Positions 41,986 through 51,285 of a stretch of 64,000 bases of DNA are shown in pieces. Under the pieces are notes generated by a model. The model was not told where the DNA came from. It saw only the letters and a program-made list of their open reading frames with translations, and did no database searches. The stretch is taken from the NCBI RefSeq assembly GCF_050908235.1, contig NZ_CP194340.1. One strand, 5' to 3'. This stretch comes from Pseudoramibacter alactolyticus. GTDB taxonomy: Bacteria; Bacillota; Clostridia; Eubacteriales; Eubacteriaceae. Position 1 is the first letter of the stretch. Each line of letters starts with the position of its first letter. A program made the position numbers and the translations under genes.

Positions 41986-44633
41986 TTATGCCAATTGATC
42001 CTTGATTAAATCTTTAGCTTTTTCGAGAGCGTCGGCCATTTTTTCCGGTCGTTTGCCGCCGGCCTGGGCCATATCCGGGCGGCCGCCGCCGCCGCCGCCG
42101 GCAACTTGAGCCACTTCGCGAATCAAATTGCCCGCGTGAAAACCGCGCTTGACAAGATCCTTCGTCGCCGTCGCGATAAAATTGATCTTGCCGCCGTTCA
42201 CCGTTCCGATCACGGCGATGCCGCTACCCATTTTATCCTTGAGCCTGTCGGAAAGCTCGCGCAGCTCGTCCATTTCCATGCCGTCTACGCCGGCAATCGC
42301 CGCTTTCACCCCGGCAATTTCGACGATGTTTTGGGCAATCTCCCCGGCCGCAGATCCTGCCTGCTGCTGCTTGAGCGCCGCGATTTCCCGATCCTGGGCT
42401 TTGCCTTGTTCCTCAAGTTCGGCGATCTTTTCAACCAGCTGTGCCGGGTTCGCCTTCACCATGCCCGAAACCTTTCGCAAAGTCGCTTCGGCCCTGGCCA
42501 TTTCATGATAGGTATTCATCCCGGTTGCGGCTTCAATCCGGCGAATGCCGGCCGCAACACCGCTTTCGCTTAAAATTTTGAACATCCCGGCCTGGGCGGC
42601 GTTGGTTAGATGGGTGCCGCCGCATAACTCGATGGAATAATCCCCGACGCGCACCACGCGAACAATGTTGCCGTATTTTTCACCAAAAAGCGCCATGGCG
42701 CCGAGTTTTTTGCCTCGTCGATATCCGTTTCGAAAATAGTCACCGGCATCGCTTCAAGAATCACCTGATTCACGATCGTTTCAACCCTGGCGATTTCTTC
42801 AGCCGTCATCGGCTGAAAATGGTTAAAGTCAAAACGCAGGCGGTCCGGCGAGACAAAGGAACCGGCCTGTTCCACATGATCCCCAAGCACCTGCTTGAGC
42901 GCCTTTTGCAGCATATGCGTGGCGGTGTGGTTGCGGGCCGTTGCCATACGGTCCGCCTTGTTCACTTCGCTGATCACTGTCTGACCCGTTTTAAAGCTGC
43001 CGCTTTCAACCTTCCCATAATGAATATGGCGCTTCAGACTGCCATAACGGCAATCGCTCACGGCAATTCTCGCGGTGCCGTCGGCACTTTCGATCACACC
43101 GCTGTCGCCAACCTGCCCGCCGCTTTGAGCATAAAACACCGTTTGATCAAGCAGCACCAGCACATTGTCACCGGCCTTGGCTTCATCCACCAAGGTGTCG
43201 TTCACGATCAGCCCCAGAATTTTGCCGTCGGCCTTCAGCGCGTCGTAACCCACAAAGGCATCCACCGCGTCGGCCCCCAGCGGGTTAAAAGGATCGTCCG
43301 CCCAAACGGCCGTATCGCTTTCGGCGCGGGCGGCGCGGGCCCGTTCCCGCTGGGCATCCATGGCCTTCTCAAAATCTTCGTAGGGAATGGCAAAACCCCG
43401 TTCCTCAACAATTTCCCGCGTCAGATCAAAGGGGAAACCAAAGGTGTCGTAAAGTTTAAACGCCTCTGCGCCCGAAAAAATCCTTTCGCCGGGGGCTTCC
43501 GCTTCGAGCTTTTCGAGCATCGCATTGAGCTGGGACAGCCCTTGGTCGATGGTCGCGTCAAAGCGTTCTTCTTCAATTTGAATAATCTTCTGAATGGTTT
43601 TCTGTTTTTCTTTGAGTTCCGGATAGGCATCGCCGGAAACGGCCACCACTTCCTTGGCCACATCGTGAAGGAAGGTGCCCTTGATCCCCAGCAGTCGGCC
43701 ATGTCGGGCAGCTCGACGCAAAATCCGGCGCAGCACATAGCCCCGCCCCTCATTGCTCGGCATAATGCCGTCACCGATCATAAAGGTCACCGATCGAATG
43801 TGGTCAGTAATGACGCGGATGGAAACATCCTTTTCCGCGTCATCGCCGTAATGTTCGCCGCAAAGACTGCAAATGTAATCTAAGACGTGGCGGATCGTAT
43901 CCACCTCAAAGATGTTGTCGACGCCCTGCAAAATCGTCGCCATGCGTTCAAGCCCCATACCCGTATCGATATTCGGATGGTCAAGCGGCGTGTAGCGGTC
44001 GTTTTCATCCCGATCAAACTGAGTGAATACCAGATTCCAGAATTCCACAAAGCGATCGCAGTCACAGCCCGGCCCGCAGGTGGGTTTGCCACAGCCGTAA
44101 GCCTCGCCGCGGTCATAGAAAATTTCCGAGCAGGGACCGCAGGGACCAGTCCCGTGCTCCCAAAAGTTGTCTTCCTTGCCCAAACGCACAATGTGATCTT
44201 CCGCCACGCCAACCGACCGCCACAAATCGTGGGCGGTGTCGTCGTCCAGATAAATCGTCACGTAAATCTTGTCCGGATCCATGCCCATTTTGTCGGTAAT
44301 AAATTCCCAGGCCCACGGAATCACCTCCGGCTTGAAATAATCCCCGAAGGAAAAATTGCCCATCATTTCAAAAAAAGTCCCGTGGCGCGCGGTTTTCCCG
44401 ACGTTGTCAATATCCGGCGTGCGGATGCATTTCTGGCAGGTCGTGACCCGTTTGCGCGGCGGCACTTCGTCCCCGGTGAAATAAGCCTTCATCGGGGCCA
44501 TCCCCGAATTGATCAAAAGCAAACTTTTATCGTTGTGCGGCACCAGCGAAAAACTCTTAAGCCGCAGATGCCCCTTGCTTTCAAAAAAAGCGAGGTAGCG
44601 TTCGCGTATTTCGTTCAGTCCCAAAGGTTCCAT
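41986..44633 (-). CDS. alaS: Alanyl-tRNA synthetase, split by a one-base frameshift
   Basis: With the frame restored this is a complete 882-residue AlaRS. The catalytic core starts IRERYLAFFESKGHLR, RHGTFFEMMGNFSFGD and GMGLERMATILQGV follow, and the editing domain has NHTATHMLQKAL. The frame breaks after residue 642 at 42705-42711, where six A stand where seven are expected. In the next frame the protein continues LGAMALFGEKYG, CGGTHL and the C-Ala domain. Without correction the product would stop at 42606 and lack the editing metal site CGGTH. The ATG at 44633 follows GAGAGG. As an essential gene it must work somehow: by -1 slippage at A_AAA_AAC, or because the base was lost only in the data. 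Confidence 0.88.
42705..42711 (-). other. A_AAA_AAC heptamer at the alaS frame break
   Basis: On the minus strand the in-frame codons are GCA AAA AAC, so the heptamer A AAA AAC is in the exact phase of a -1 slippery site. A one-base slip leads to CTC GGC GCC ATG, which is the correct continuation of AlaRS. Confidence 0.7.
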
Positions 44634-44735
44634 CAATTTCTGTCCTCTCGTTTCCTGTGATTCGTTATGAAAACCGGAATGATCATCCGGCTTAAAATCA
44701 GCAAAAAGTGCTGCTATTATTTTAACGTAACCAAT

Positions 44736-44768
44736 AAAAAAGTCAAGGTTCCGTGATGAAACCCTGAC
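44736..44768 (-). terminator. Terminator of the cysteine desulfurase gene
   Basis: On the minus strand GTCAGGGTT pairs with AACCTTGAC (one G-U) and ends in six T residues. Confidence 0.75.
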
Positions 44769-44809
44769 GGGATGCGCCGATGATTCTCCGCGCCGTTTCG
44801 TTTTATTTT

Positions 44810-45946
44810 TTATGCTCGCAGCCGTTCGACAATCCGCCGGACGGCCGTCACCGTTTGCTCGATTTGTTTTGCCGTAGTGCCGCGGCCAAGGGTCAGGCGC
44901 AGCGCGTTGCGCGCGCGGTTTTCCGGCACGCCGATGGCGGTAAGCACATGGGAGGGACTCAGCGAGCCCGCCGTGCAAGCCGATCCTCCGGAAGCTTCGA
45001 TCCCGGCCAGATCCAGCGCGGTGAGCAGGGCCTCGCTGCGCAAATCGTCGAAGCAAAAGCTGGCATTCCCCGGCAAGCGACGCTCGGGATGCCCGGTGAG
45101 ACGCACCCCGGGAATCGCCGTGAGCCCGGCAATTAACGCGTCCCGCAGCGCCGCTTCCCGCCTGGCGCCGGCCGCCTGATCGGCTGCTGCCAGCTTCGCC
45201 GCCGCGCCGATGCCGACGATGGCCGCCGTGTTTTCGGTGCCGGCACGGCGGCCGCGTTCCTGTTCACCGCCGTGAATCAACGGTTCCAGCTTGCAGCCCG
45301 GCCGAACGTAAAGGGCGCCGGCGCCCTTGGGCCCATAAAACTTGTGCCCGGAAAGGGACAGCAGATCCACATCCAACGCCCGCACATCCATGGATACATT
45401 GCCGCAGGCCTGCACGGCATCCGTGTGAAATCGCACGCCGGCCGCATGGGCAACGGCAGCCAGCTCCGCAATGGGCTCGACGGTGCCGATTTCGTTGTTG
45501 GCCGCCATCACCGAAACCAAAATCGTATCGTCTTGAATCGCCGCCTTAAGCGCTTTGGGATCGACCAAACCGACGCTGTCCACCGGCAAATAGGTGATTT
45601 CAAAGCCGCAGCGTTCAAGAAAAGCGCAGGTGCCGAGCACGGCGGGGTGCTCGATCGCCGTGGTAATCAAATGGCGCCCCCGCGCCCGAAGGGCAAAGGC
45701 CGTGCCTTTTATCGCCCAATTATCGGATTCGGAGCCGCCGGAAGTAAAAAAAATAGAGGCCGGTTCAGCTTTTAACAGCGCCGCCACCTGGCGTCTGGCC
45801 TCTTCAACGCCGGCCCGCGCCGCCTGACCGTCCCGGTAAACAGCCGAGGGATTGCCGAAAACCGCATCCAAATAAGGCTGCATCACCTGGGCAACGGCCG
45901 GATCCACCGGCGTTGTCGCCGCATGATCCAAATAAATCCGATTCAT
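44810..45946 (-). CDS. Cysteine desulfurase (IscS/NifS type)
   Basis: A 378-residue PLP enzyme delivering sulfur from cysteine for Fe-S clusters or tRNA thiolation. MNRIYLDHAATTPVDP opens the protein, HTDAVQACG and LSGHKFYGPKGAGALYV with the PLP lysine follow, and the active cysteine is in SGGSACTAGS. GGAG supports the ATG at 45946, within the 4-nt overlap with the Rrf2 gene. There is no adjacent iscU or mnmA in view, so its main role (Fe-S or tRNA) is open. Confidence 0.92.
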   Translation of the reverse strand: MNRIYLDHAATTPVDPAVAQVMQPYLDAVFGNPSAVYRDGQAARAGVEEARRQVAALLKAEPASIFFTSGGSESDNWAIKGTAFALRARGRHLITTAIEHPAVLGTCAFLERCGFEITYLPVDSVGLVDPKALKAAIQDDTILVSVMAANNEIGTVEPIAELAAVAHAAGVRFHTDAVQACGNVSMDVRALDVDLLSLSGHKFYGPKGAGALYVRPGCKLEPLIHGGEQERGRRAGTENTAAIVGIGAAAKLAAADQAAGARREAALRDALIAGLTAIPGVRLTGHPERRLPGNASFCFDDLRSEALLTALDLAGIEASGGSACTAGSLSPSHVLTAIGVPENRARNALRLTLGRGTTAKQIEQTVTAVRRIVERLRA

Positions 45947-46362
45947 AAAGACTCTCCATCTGAGCCGCCGATCAAATCCTGAAGCGAGCGATGGTCGATC
46001 ACCGAGCGGATGCTGTTCTGAACGTCCATCCACAGGTTCACCGTCGGGCAGGACTGCGCCCGGTTGCAGTCCACCGCTTCGGCATCACAGCCGCAAAATT
46101 CGATGGGGCCTTCCACCGCATCGATCACTTCTCCCACGACAATGGCGCTGGGCTCCCGCGTTAACTGATAGCCCCCATGGGCGCCGCGCAGACTCCGGAT
46201 CAAGCCCGCCTTTTTGAGCTTCGAAAATAATTGTTCGAGATACGCATCGGAAAAATGCTGTTTATCTGCTATTTCTTTGATGGACATCGGCCCCTTGCCG
46301 TAGTGCGAAGCCAGTTCGCACATCGCAAGCACGCCGTATTGTCCTTTGGTTGATAATTTCAT
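45943..46362 (-). CDS. iscR: Rrf2-family regulator (IscR-like)
   Basis: A 139-residue winged-helix regulator. MKLSTKGQYGVLAMCELA is the family opening, SIKEIADKQHFSDAYLEQLFSKLKKAG is the helix-turn-helix, and RGAHGGYQL the wing. FCGCDAEAVDCNRAQSC provides cysteines for an Fe-S cluster, as in IscR. The ATG at 46362 follows GGAGGC. Direct coupling to the cysteine desulfurase supports Fe-S homeostasis control, including self-regulation through the dyad in its leader. Confidence 0.88.
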   Translation of the reverse strand: MKLSTKGQYGVLAMCELASHYGKGPMSIKEIADKQHFSDAYLEQLFSKLKKAGLIRSLRGAHGGYQLTREPSAIVVGEVIDAVEGPIEFCGCDAEAVDCNRAQSCPTVNLWMDVQNSIRSVIDHRSLQDLIGGSDGESL

Positions 46363-46377
46363 TTTTTGCCTCCTGAG

Positions 46378-46437
46378 CAATTCCAACTCGTTCGCTCGGA
46401 ATTGTCTGTATTATATCACAGCAACGATCAAAATCAA
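46378..46437 (-). promoter_or_regulatory. iscR promoter with operator-like dyad
   Basis: Minus-strand TTGATT (46432-46437), 16 nt, TATAAT (46410-46415). Just downstream CAATTCC and GGAATTG are perfect arms 13 nt apart (46378-46404), covering the transcription start. This fits autorepression by the Rrf2 protein. Confidence 0.6.
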
Positions 46438-46528
46438 GCCTGTTTTTATTTTGCCATCGACTTTTTTGTCAGCCTTCTGCCGGGCGAATGCCCTCCGAAA
46501 AACGAACGGTCTGCCATCCGGCTATCGC

Positions 46529-46559
46529 AAAAATAAAGGCAGAATCGAGGTTCTGCCTT
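46529..46559 (-). terminator. Terminator of the NERD-HRDC gene
   Basis: AAGGCAGAA and TTCTGCCTT form a 9-bp stem with a 6-nt loop; the minus strand runs on into TTTATTTTT. Confidence 0.75.
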
Positions 46560-46573
46560 GCTGCTGTGCGGCT

Positions 46574-47677
46574 TTAAATCGGCGTATGGTCCACCATTTG
46601 CAAAATGGCCTCGCCGTAACGGCTGATCTGCTCGCTGTCCATCCCGGAGACGCGGAGCAGCTGATCGATGCTCGACGGCTTGGCTTTCACAATGTTATCC
46701 AAACCGCGGTCGCTCAAAATCACAACTTCGCTGTGCCGGGTTCGCTGCGCCTGGCGCTTGCGCCAAAGCATCAGCGATTCCCGCAAGGCGAGCTCCGACC
46801 GCGTGAAGCGATCCTCCGGCTTACGCCTTTCCTCCGAACTGAGCGCATCGATTTCCTCCACGAGATTCTGAGGATCGTAAACGCGAGTGCGGCCGGTTGC
46901 CTGATCGGTTGCCCGGCGCATCGCCCGCGCCTTTTCGCTCTCGACCATCATGGTCTCTTTCAGTTTGATCAAACGCTGCTCCAGCCCCACGTTGTTTTTC
47001 ATTGTCGCAAGTACCCGGGCCATCATTTTATCGACCCCTTCGGAAAACACCGGCGAATAGCCTTCCAAATCGGCCCTGAGGGTCTGCGGAAGATCGCTGA
47101 GACTGATCACATGATTGGCCGATTCTGTTCGAACGTCGCGAATTTCCGCATTGTCGCTGATCACCACAAAGCCGTGATAATCCTGACGCGCGGTTTTGGG
47201 AAAGAAAGAAATCAGCGCCTTAATATCGGCATCCACTTCGGCCATCGGATTATCGAAATAATTTTTATCTTCCGGCGATTTAAAGTGGGTCCACCAACGC
47301 GCACTTTCTTCGCCGACAATCCAGCCATCCGGCACATGCAGATATTTAAACACGTAAATCCCGCTGCGTTCTCTGAGCATCAGATGAATGACATGGGTGC
47401 CGCCGTCTGCCGTCGGCACATAGATATTTCGGTACAGCCGCGCTTCTTCGCCGCAGACATCGGCCACGGTGCCGGCCAAAAAACGCTCTTCATCGGTCGG
47501 CCCGTTATCCTGATCGGCCATGATCTCCACTTCTTCAAACAGACTTTCCGCCGCTTCCACTTCGGCCGCTGCCTTTGTTCGGGATGCCCGGCGCCTTCCG
47601 GCCACGAGCACCGCCACGATTACGATCACGACAACCGCCACTGCGAATATCACCATTCCAACTGTCCAATGCATCAT
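46574..47677 (-). CDS. Membrane-anchored protein with degenerate NERD domain and C-terminal HRDC domain
   Basis: A 367-residue protein. One N-terminal membrane helix (VGMVIFAVAVVVIVIVAVLVAG) is followed by basic residues. A NERD-like region is at about 65-185 (EERFLAGTVADVCGEEARLYRNI and SGIYVFKYLHVPDGWIVG). An HRDC domain closes the protein (ALRESLMLWRKRQAQRT to ILQMVDH). The usual NERD catalytic aspartate (EIDH) reads HVIH, and the ETKN glutamate motif reads FKYL, so nuclease activity is doubtful. HRDC binds nucleic acid in RecQ helicases. The role is unknown. GGAGG precedes two tandem ATGs. Confidence 0.72.
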   Translation of the reverse strand: MMHWTVGMVIFAVAVVVIVIVAVLVAGRRRASRTKAAAEVEAAESLFEEVEIMADQDNGPTDEERFLAGTVADVCGEEARLYRNIYVPTADGGTHVIHLMLRERSGIYVFKYLHVPDGWIVGEESARWWTHFKSPEDKNYFDNPMAEVDADIKALISFFPKTARQDYHGFVVISDNAEIRDVRTESANHVISLSDLPQTLRADLEGYSPVFSEGVDKMMARVLATMKNNVGLEQRLIKLKETMMVESEKARAMRRATDQATGRTRVYDPQNLVEEIDALSSEERRKPEDRFTRSELALRESLMLWRKRQAQRTRHSEVVILSDRGLDNIVKAKPSSIDQLLRVSGMDSEQISRYGEAILQMVDHTPI

Positions 47678-47701
47678 TTCAACCTCCGTTCTGCATACGA
47701 T

Positions 47702-48541
47702 TTAATCGGCCAAGTAATGTCTCCGCAAACGGGCCCTCGCCGCTTCGTCTAATCCCAAGGCCTTTGTCAAATAAGCATCGACACTGCCATAGGCTTCGGA
47801 TACCGCGGCGGCTGCCGTTTCGAAATAAACCTGCTGCACTTGGCAAAGCAGGGCAATCTGCGCGAGCACTTGCGGATCATCCGTCGCCTGACGGGAAAAA
47901 TCGACGATGCTTTTTATCCGCTCTGCCAAAACCGCGTTGGATGCCAGATAATCCGCCAGCACCACCGACATTTCCACGCCAAGGGCCAGCAGCACAACCG
48001 CTGCGATCATGCCCGTCCGGTCTTTTCCGGCCGTGCAATGCCATAGCACCGCACCGGTTTTGTTCTCCAGAATAATCGCAAGTACCTGCCGAATCTGAGC
48101 CATCACCCCATCGTTGAGCGCCGCCTGTCGGTAACGCGCCGCCTGAAATCTCACGACATCCAGATTCATCGCCTGCACCTGTTCCACCAATAACATGCCA
48201 GGTTCACGCTGTTTTTGGCCCGCGGGTTTTGACCTTTCATCCGGTAAAATCGGCACCCGGTGATAAAAAACCCGGGGAATAATCACATCGGGCTGGCGCG
48301 CCGTTTCCGAAGGACGGCGCAAATCCACGACATGGTGCACAATCCCGCCCAGTTTCTGGGCATCTTCTGCATCAATCCAATTCAAATGATCACCGCGCAG
48401 CAGGCGTCCCGGCGCGATTTTTCGCCCATCCGCCACCGGGATGCCGCCTAAATCCCTGATATTATAGGTGCCGTTTAAGGAAAGATAACGGCCATGGGGC
48501 AATCGCTCATCCATTTGCTTCATTTGCGTTGTCGTCATCAT
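47702..48541 (-). CDS. Tyrosine-protein phosphatase (dual-specificity-like)
   Basis: A phosphatase of about 279 residues. NIRDLGG and GRLLRGDHL are the family's N-terminal motifs, HHVVDLRRPSE follows, and WHCTAGKDRTGM is the Cx5R active site. The ATG at 48541 is taken because earlier in-frame starts would fall within the 3' part of the 6S-like RNA. No strong ribosome site exists, so the start is uncertain. Substrate could be phosphotyrosine or an inositol-type phosphate. Confidence 0.85.
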   Translation of the reverse strand: MMTTTQMKQMDERLPHGRYLSLNGTYNIRDLGGIPVADGRKIAPGRLLRGDHLNWIDAEDAQKLGGIVHHVVDLRRPSETARQPDVIIPRVFYHRVPILPDERSKPAGQKQREPGMLLVEQVQAMNLDVVRFQAARYRQAALNDGVMAQIRQVLAIILENKTGAVLWHCTAGKDRTGMIAAVVLLALGVEMSVVLADYLASNAVLAERIKSIVDFSRQATDDPQVLAQIALLCQVQQVYFETAAAAVSEAYGSVDAYLTKALGLDEAARARLRRHYLAD

Positions 48542-48614
48542 GCTGTTAAACCCTGATCCATTTCTCAATTCCGCTGCGGCCATCATGCTGACGCGGCCGC
48601 CTTTCAAACATATT

Positions 48615-48790
48615 AAAAAATCCCGAATGTGCCGTCCCATATTTTTGACGCCTAGCGGATGCTAGGTGGGTGCCCTGCTCTAAGCACCAGCCATCCGCTC
48701 AAAGGCGGCACGACATCGTCTAAGAGACATCCGGACTCCCTGTAAAAAGATGTAGGTTCAAAAATAGAGTGGTAACGTACACTTCAGGAT
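48615..48790 (-). ncRNA. ssrS: 6S RNA (SsrS) candidate
   Basis: A transcript of about 176 nt is predicted. Its 5' end ATCCTGAAGTGTACG pairs with its 3' end CGGCACATTCGGGAT, with one bulge and few mismatches, forming a terminal closing stem. Inside, TTGAACC near the 5' side and GCCGTGCC-type text on the 3' side resemble Firmicute 6S RNAs, and an apical stem AGCGGATG/CATCCGCT is perfect. A TATAAT lies directly upstream and a T-run follows at 48615-48620. It lies between radA and the phosphatase gene. 6S RNA sequesters sigma-A RNA polymerase in stationary phase. Confidence 0.65.
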
Positions 48791-48796
48791 ATAAAT

Positions 48797-48825
48797 ATTA
48801 TAGTCGATTTTTTTTATCTTGAAAA
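48797..48825 (-). promoter_or_regulatory. Promoter of the 6S RNA candidate
   Basis: TTTTCA (48820-48825), 17 nt, TATAAT (48797-48802) on the minus strand, placing the start at about 48790, the first base of the closing stem. Confidence 0.6.
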
Positions 48826-48867
48826 GGATAAAATCTTGCCACACTTTGCGGCGTTCCGAGCTTTATA

Positions 48868-50274
48868 TCAGCCGTGTTCAAGATGCCGCTCCAGCAGATT
48901 CAGCGCCATCGCGATATTGTCCACCGGATAAAGTTTAAGCGGCAGCGCGCCGGAGCGTTTCATCGATTTTTTCAAGCGCTCGGCGTTGCTCCGAGGCAGG
49001 ATGCAGGCGGAAAATCCCAGCTTGCCGCCCTCCTGCACGCGCTTTTCGGCGTTTTGAACGTTGCGCACTTCACCGGTGAGCCCCACTTCCCCCATGATCA
49101 GCCAATCCGGCGGCACCTCAAAATCCCGGAAACTGGAATAAAGCGCCGCCACCGCCGCCAAATCCGTGGCCGGCTCGTCAATCTTCATGCCCCCCACCAC
49201 GTTCAGATAAGCATCCATATTTTGCAGACGCACCCCGAGGCGCTTTTCCATCACTGCAATGAGCAGCACCATCCGATTGTAATCCAGGCCGGTGGCCATG
49301 CGCCGCGGATTGGCAAAGCCCGATTCGCATACCAGTCCCTGCAGTTCCACCAACAGCGGCCGACTGCCTTCAAGGGTCGGCACCGCCACCGAACCGCAGG
49401 TGTTTTTCGGCCGGGACATCAGCATCATCTCTGATGGATTCTTGACCTGAGCCAGACCCGTGTCCGTCATTTCGAAAACCCCGAGCTCATTGGTTGACCC
49501 AAAACGGTTCTTCACCGCTCGCAGCATGCGGTAAGCATGGTATTTTTCGCCTTCAAAATAAAGCACCGTGTCCACCATGTGCTCGAGGATGCGCGGTCCG
49601 GCAAGATTTCCTTCTTTGGTCACATGTCCCACCAAAAACATGGCGATGCCGTCTTTTTTAGCTACCTGGATCAACGCGTTGGCATTTTCTCGAATTTGGG
49701 AGACCGAGCCCGGCGCCGAGGTGATCTCCGGGGAATACATCGTCTGGATCGAATCGATCACCACCAGATCTGGCTGCTCGGCCAGGATCGTCTCACGGAT
49801 ATAAGGCACGTTGATCTCCGACAGAAAAAATGCGTTCTCTGATGTCACCTGCATCCGCTCCGCCCGCATTTTGAGCTGTTCCTCCGATTCTTCCCCGGAA
49901 ATATAGAGCACTTTCAGTCCCTGGCGTCCCAGGCTTTCCGCCGTCTGCAGCAGAATCGTCGATTTGCCGATGCCCGGATCCCCGCCGAGGAGCATCACAC
50001 CCCCGCGCACAATACCCCCGCCGAGCACCCGGTCAAGCTCCGCGTTGTGAGTCGCAATACGCCCTTCCCGCTTGCTGGTGATCTGCGAAAGTTTTTTGGG
50101 CCTGGTATAGTTGCCGCGCTCACGCCGGGCCGCCACCGAGCCGCCCCTGGCCGCCGGCGCCTCCACTTCTTCTTCAAAGGTATTCCACTGGCCGCACTGG
50201 GGGCAGCGCCCCATCCACTTGGGCACCACATGTCCACAGTGACGGCACACGTATTTGGTTCGTAATTTGGCCAT
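48868..50274 (-). CDS. radA: DNA repair protein RadA
   Basis: A 468-residue RecA-like helicase that promotes branch migration in recombination. The N-terminal zinc finger is CRHCGHVVPKWMGRCPQCGQW. GGDPGIGKSTILLQ is the Walker A motif, KNRFGSTNELGVFEM is the RadA signature, and the C-terminal Lon-like domain (about 290 on) includes VVGGMKIDEPATDLAAVAAL. GGAGGC supports the ATG at 50274. It has no obvious operon partner here other than the downstream RNA. Confidence 0.96.
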   Translation of the reverse strand: MAKLRTKYVCRHCGHVVPKWMGRCPQCGQWNTFEEEVEAPAARGGSVAARRERGNYTRPKKLSQITSKREGRIATHNAELDRVLGGGIVRGGVMLLGGDPGIGKSTILLQTAESLGRQGLKVLYISGEESEEQLKMRAERMQVTSENAFFLSEINVPYIRETILAEQPDLVVIDSIQTMYSPEITSAPGSVSQIRENANALIQVAKKDGIAMFLVGHVTKEGNLAGPRILEHMVDTVLYFEGEKYHAYRMLRAVKNRFGSTNELGVFEMTDTGLAQVKNPSEMMLMSRPKNTCGSVAVPTLEGSRPLLVELQGLVCESGFANPRRMATGLDYNRMVLLIAVMEKRLGVRLQNMDAYLNVVGGMKIDEPATDLAAVAALYSSFRDFEVPPDWLIMGEVGLTGEVRNVQNAEKRVQEGGKLGFSACILPRSNAERLKKSMKRSGALPLKLYPVDNIAMALNLLERHLEHG

Positions 50275-50331
50275 GACTGCCTCCAACTTTTGCCGTTAAG
50301 AAAAGGGCCCGAAGGCCCCGATATCTAAAAT

Positions 50332-51174
50332 TTATGGTTGTGTGGGATTATCTTGAGGGCCACCGCTTGGCGGTGATTGTGTGTCGTTGTTTCCCTGACC
50401 GTTGTTATTGCTCCCGCCGGTATTACCATGCTGAGACGACGAATTATTCGATGAACTCCCGGAATGGTTCTGCGTGTTTGAATCCCGATTATACGAAGGA
50501 TATCTGCTGGTATTACCAGAATTCTGCGTTGAGGTGCTGTTCGAATTGTAACGGCTGCCCGAGGAATTGCTTGACGCCCCGGACGACCAGTTGCCTGACG
50601 ATGCCGACGATCGACTGCCCGTGCCTTTCTCGTTGGCGATTTCCGCTTTGCGGGTATTTATCCATTTGCCTGTTTCCTTTGACTGGTAACGCAAATAACA
50701 AATGGCGTAGGTCTTATCGTAATAAATCTGAGCCGTATTCTTCATTTTGCCAAAAGGAAATTCCTGAAGCACCGACCGGCTCCCGTCGCTCAGCGTCACG
50801 CGGAGATCGTAGGTGATTTTGCTCTTCTTAATGGCCTGATCCTGGGCCGCATCCACCGCGTTTGTCGCGTCGTAATACAAATAACGGGTTTCATTCACCG
50901 CAAAGGAATCGTTCTCTTCCAACATATTATCGTTGTATTCGTATTGTACCGAATCTCGAATATTCACCACAGTAATGGCCTTGCCGGTTTTATTTTCCAG
51001 CTTAATTTTATAGGTGCCCATGGTGTTGCTGGCCGTCCCGATGGACTTCATGACCGTGTGGGATTTGCGCGTCGCCTTTTGGGTTTTTTCGTTTAGACTG
51101 CTGCATCCGCCGCAAATGATGGCGGCACAAATCATCAGCGCCAGCCCGCTATAAAAACGCATTCGCTTTTTCAT
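50332..51174 (-). CDS. Putative lipoprotein with low-complexity Ser/Asn/Gly tail
   Basis: A 280-residue exported protein. The signal peptide MKKRMRFYSGLALMICAA ends in a lipobox IICGGC, with the lipidated cysteine at position 24. A small folded domain (about 50-180, starting YKIKLENKTGKAITVVNI) precedes about 95 residues made almost only of S, N, G, Q, P and T, likely disordered and perhaps wall-spanning. The folded part is not recognised beyond an Ig-like or copper-chaperone-like beta pattern. AAAGGAG precedes the ATG. Confidence 0.75.
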   Translation of the reverse strand: MKKRMRFYSGLALMICAAIICGGCSSLNEKTQKATRKSHTVMKSIGTASNTMGTYKIKLENKTGKAITVVNIRDSVQYEYNDNMLEENDSFAVNETRYLYYDATNAVDAAQDQAIKKSKITYDLRVTLSDGSRSVLQEFPFGKMKNTAQIYYDKTYAICYLRYQSKETGKWINTRKAEIANEKGTGSRSSASSGNWSSGASSNSSGSRYNSNSTSTQNSGNTSRYPSYNRDSNTQNHSGSSSNNSSSQHGNTGGSNNNGQGNNDTQSPPSGGPQDNPTQP

Positions 51175-51285
51175 GCTTGTCTCCTTTGACGATGGTCATC
51201 GTCTTTACTGCGAACCATTATACGTTATTCCCCTGCACTTGGCAAGAAAGCCGCTAAAAATCATTGGTGCATGGGGGCCAATCGC

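Noticed and set aside
48757..48780. GAGTGGTAAC on the plus strand, reminiscent of a T-box core
   Set aside because: It lacks the full GGTACCGCGG core, stem I and a downstream gene on that strand; it lies in the 6S-like transcript.
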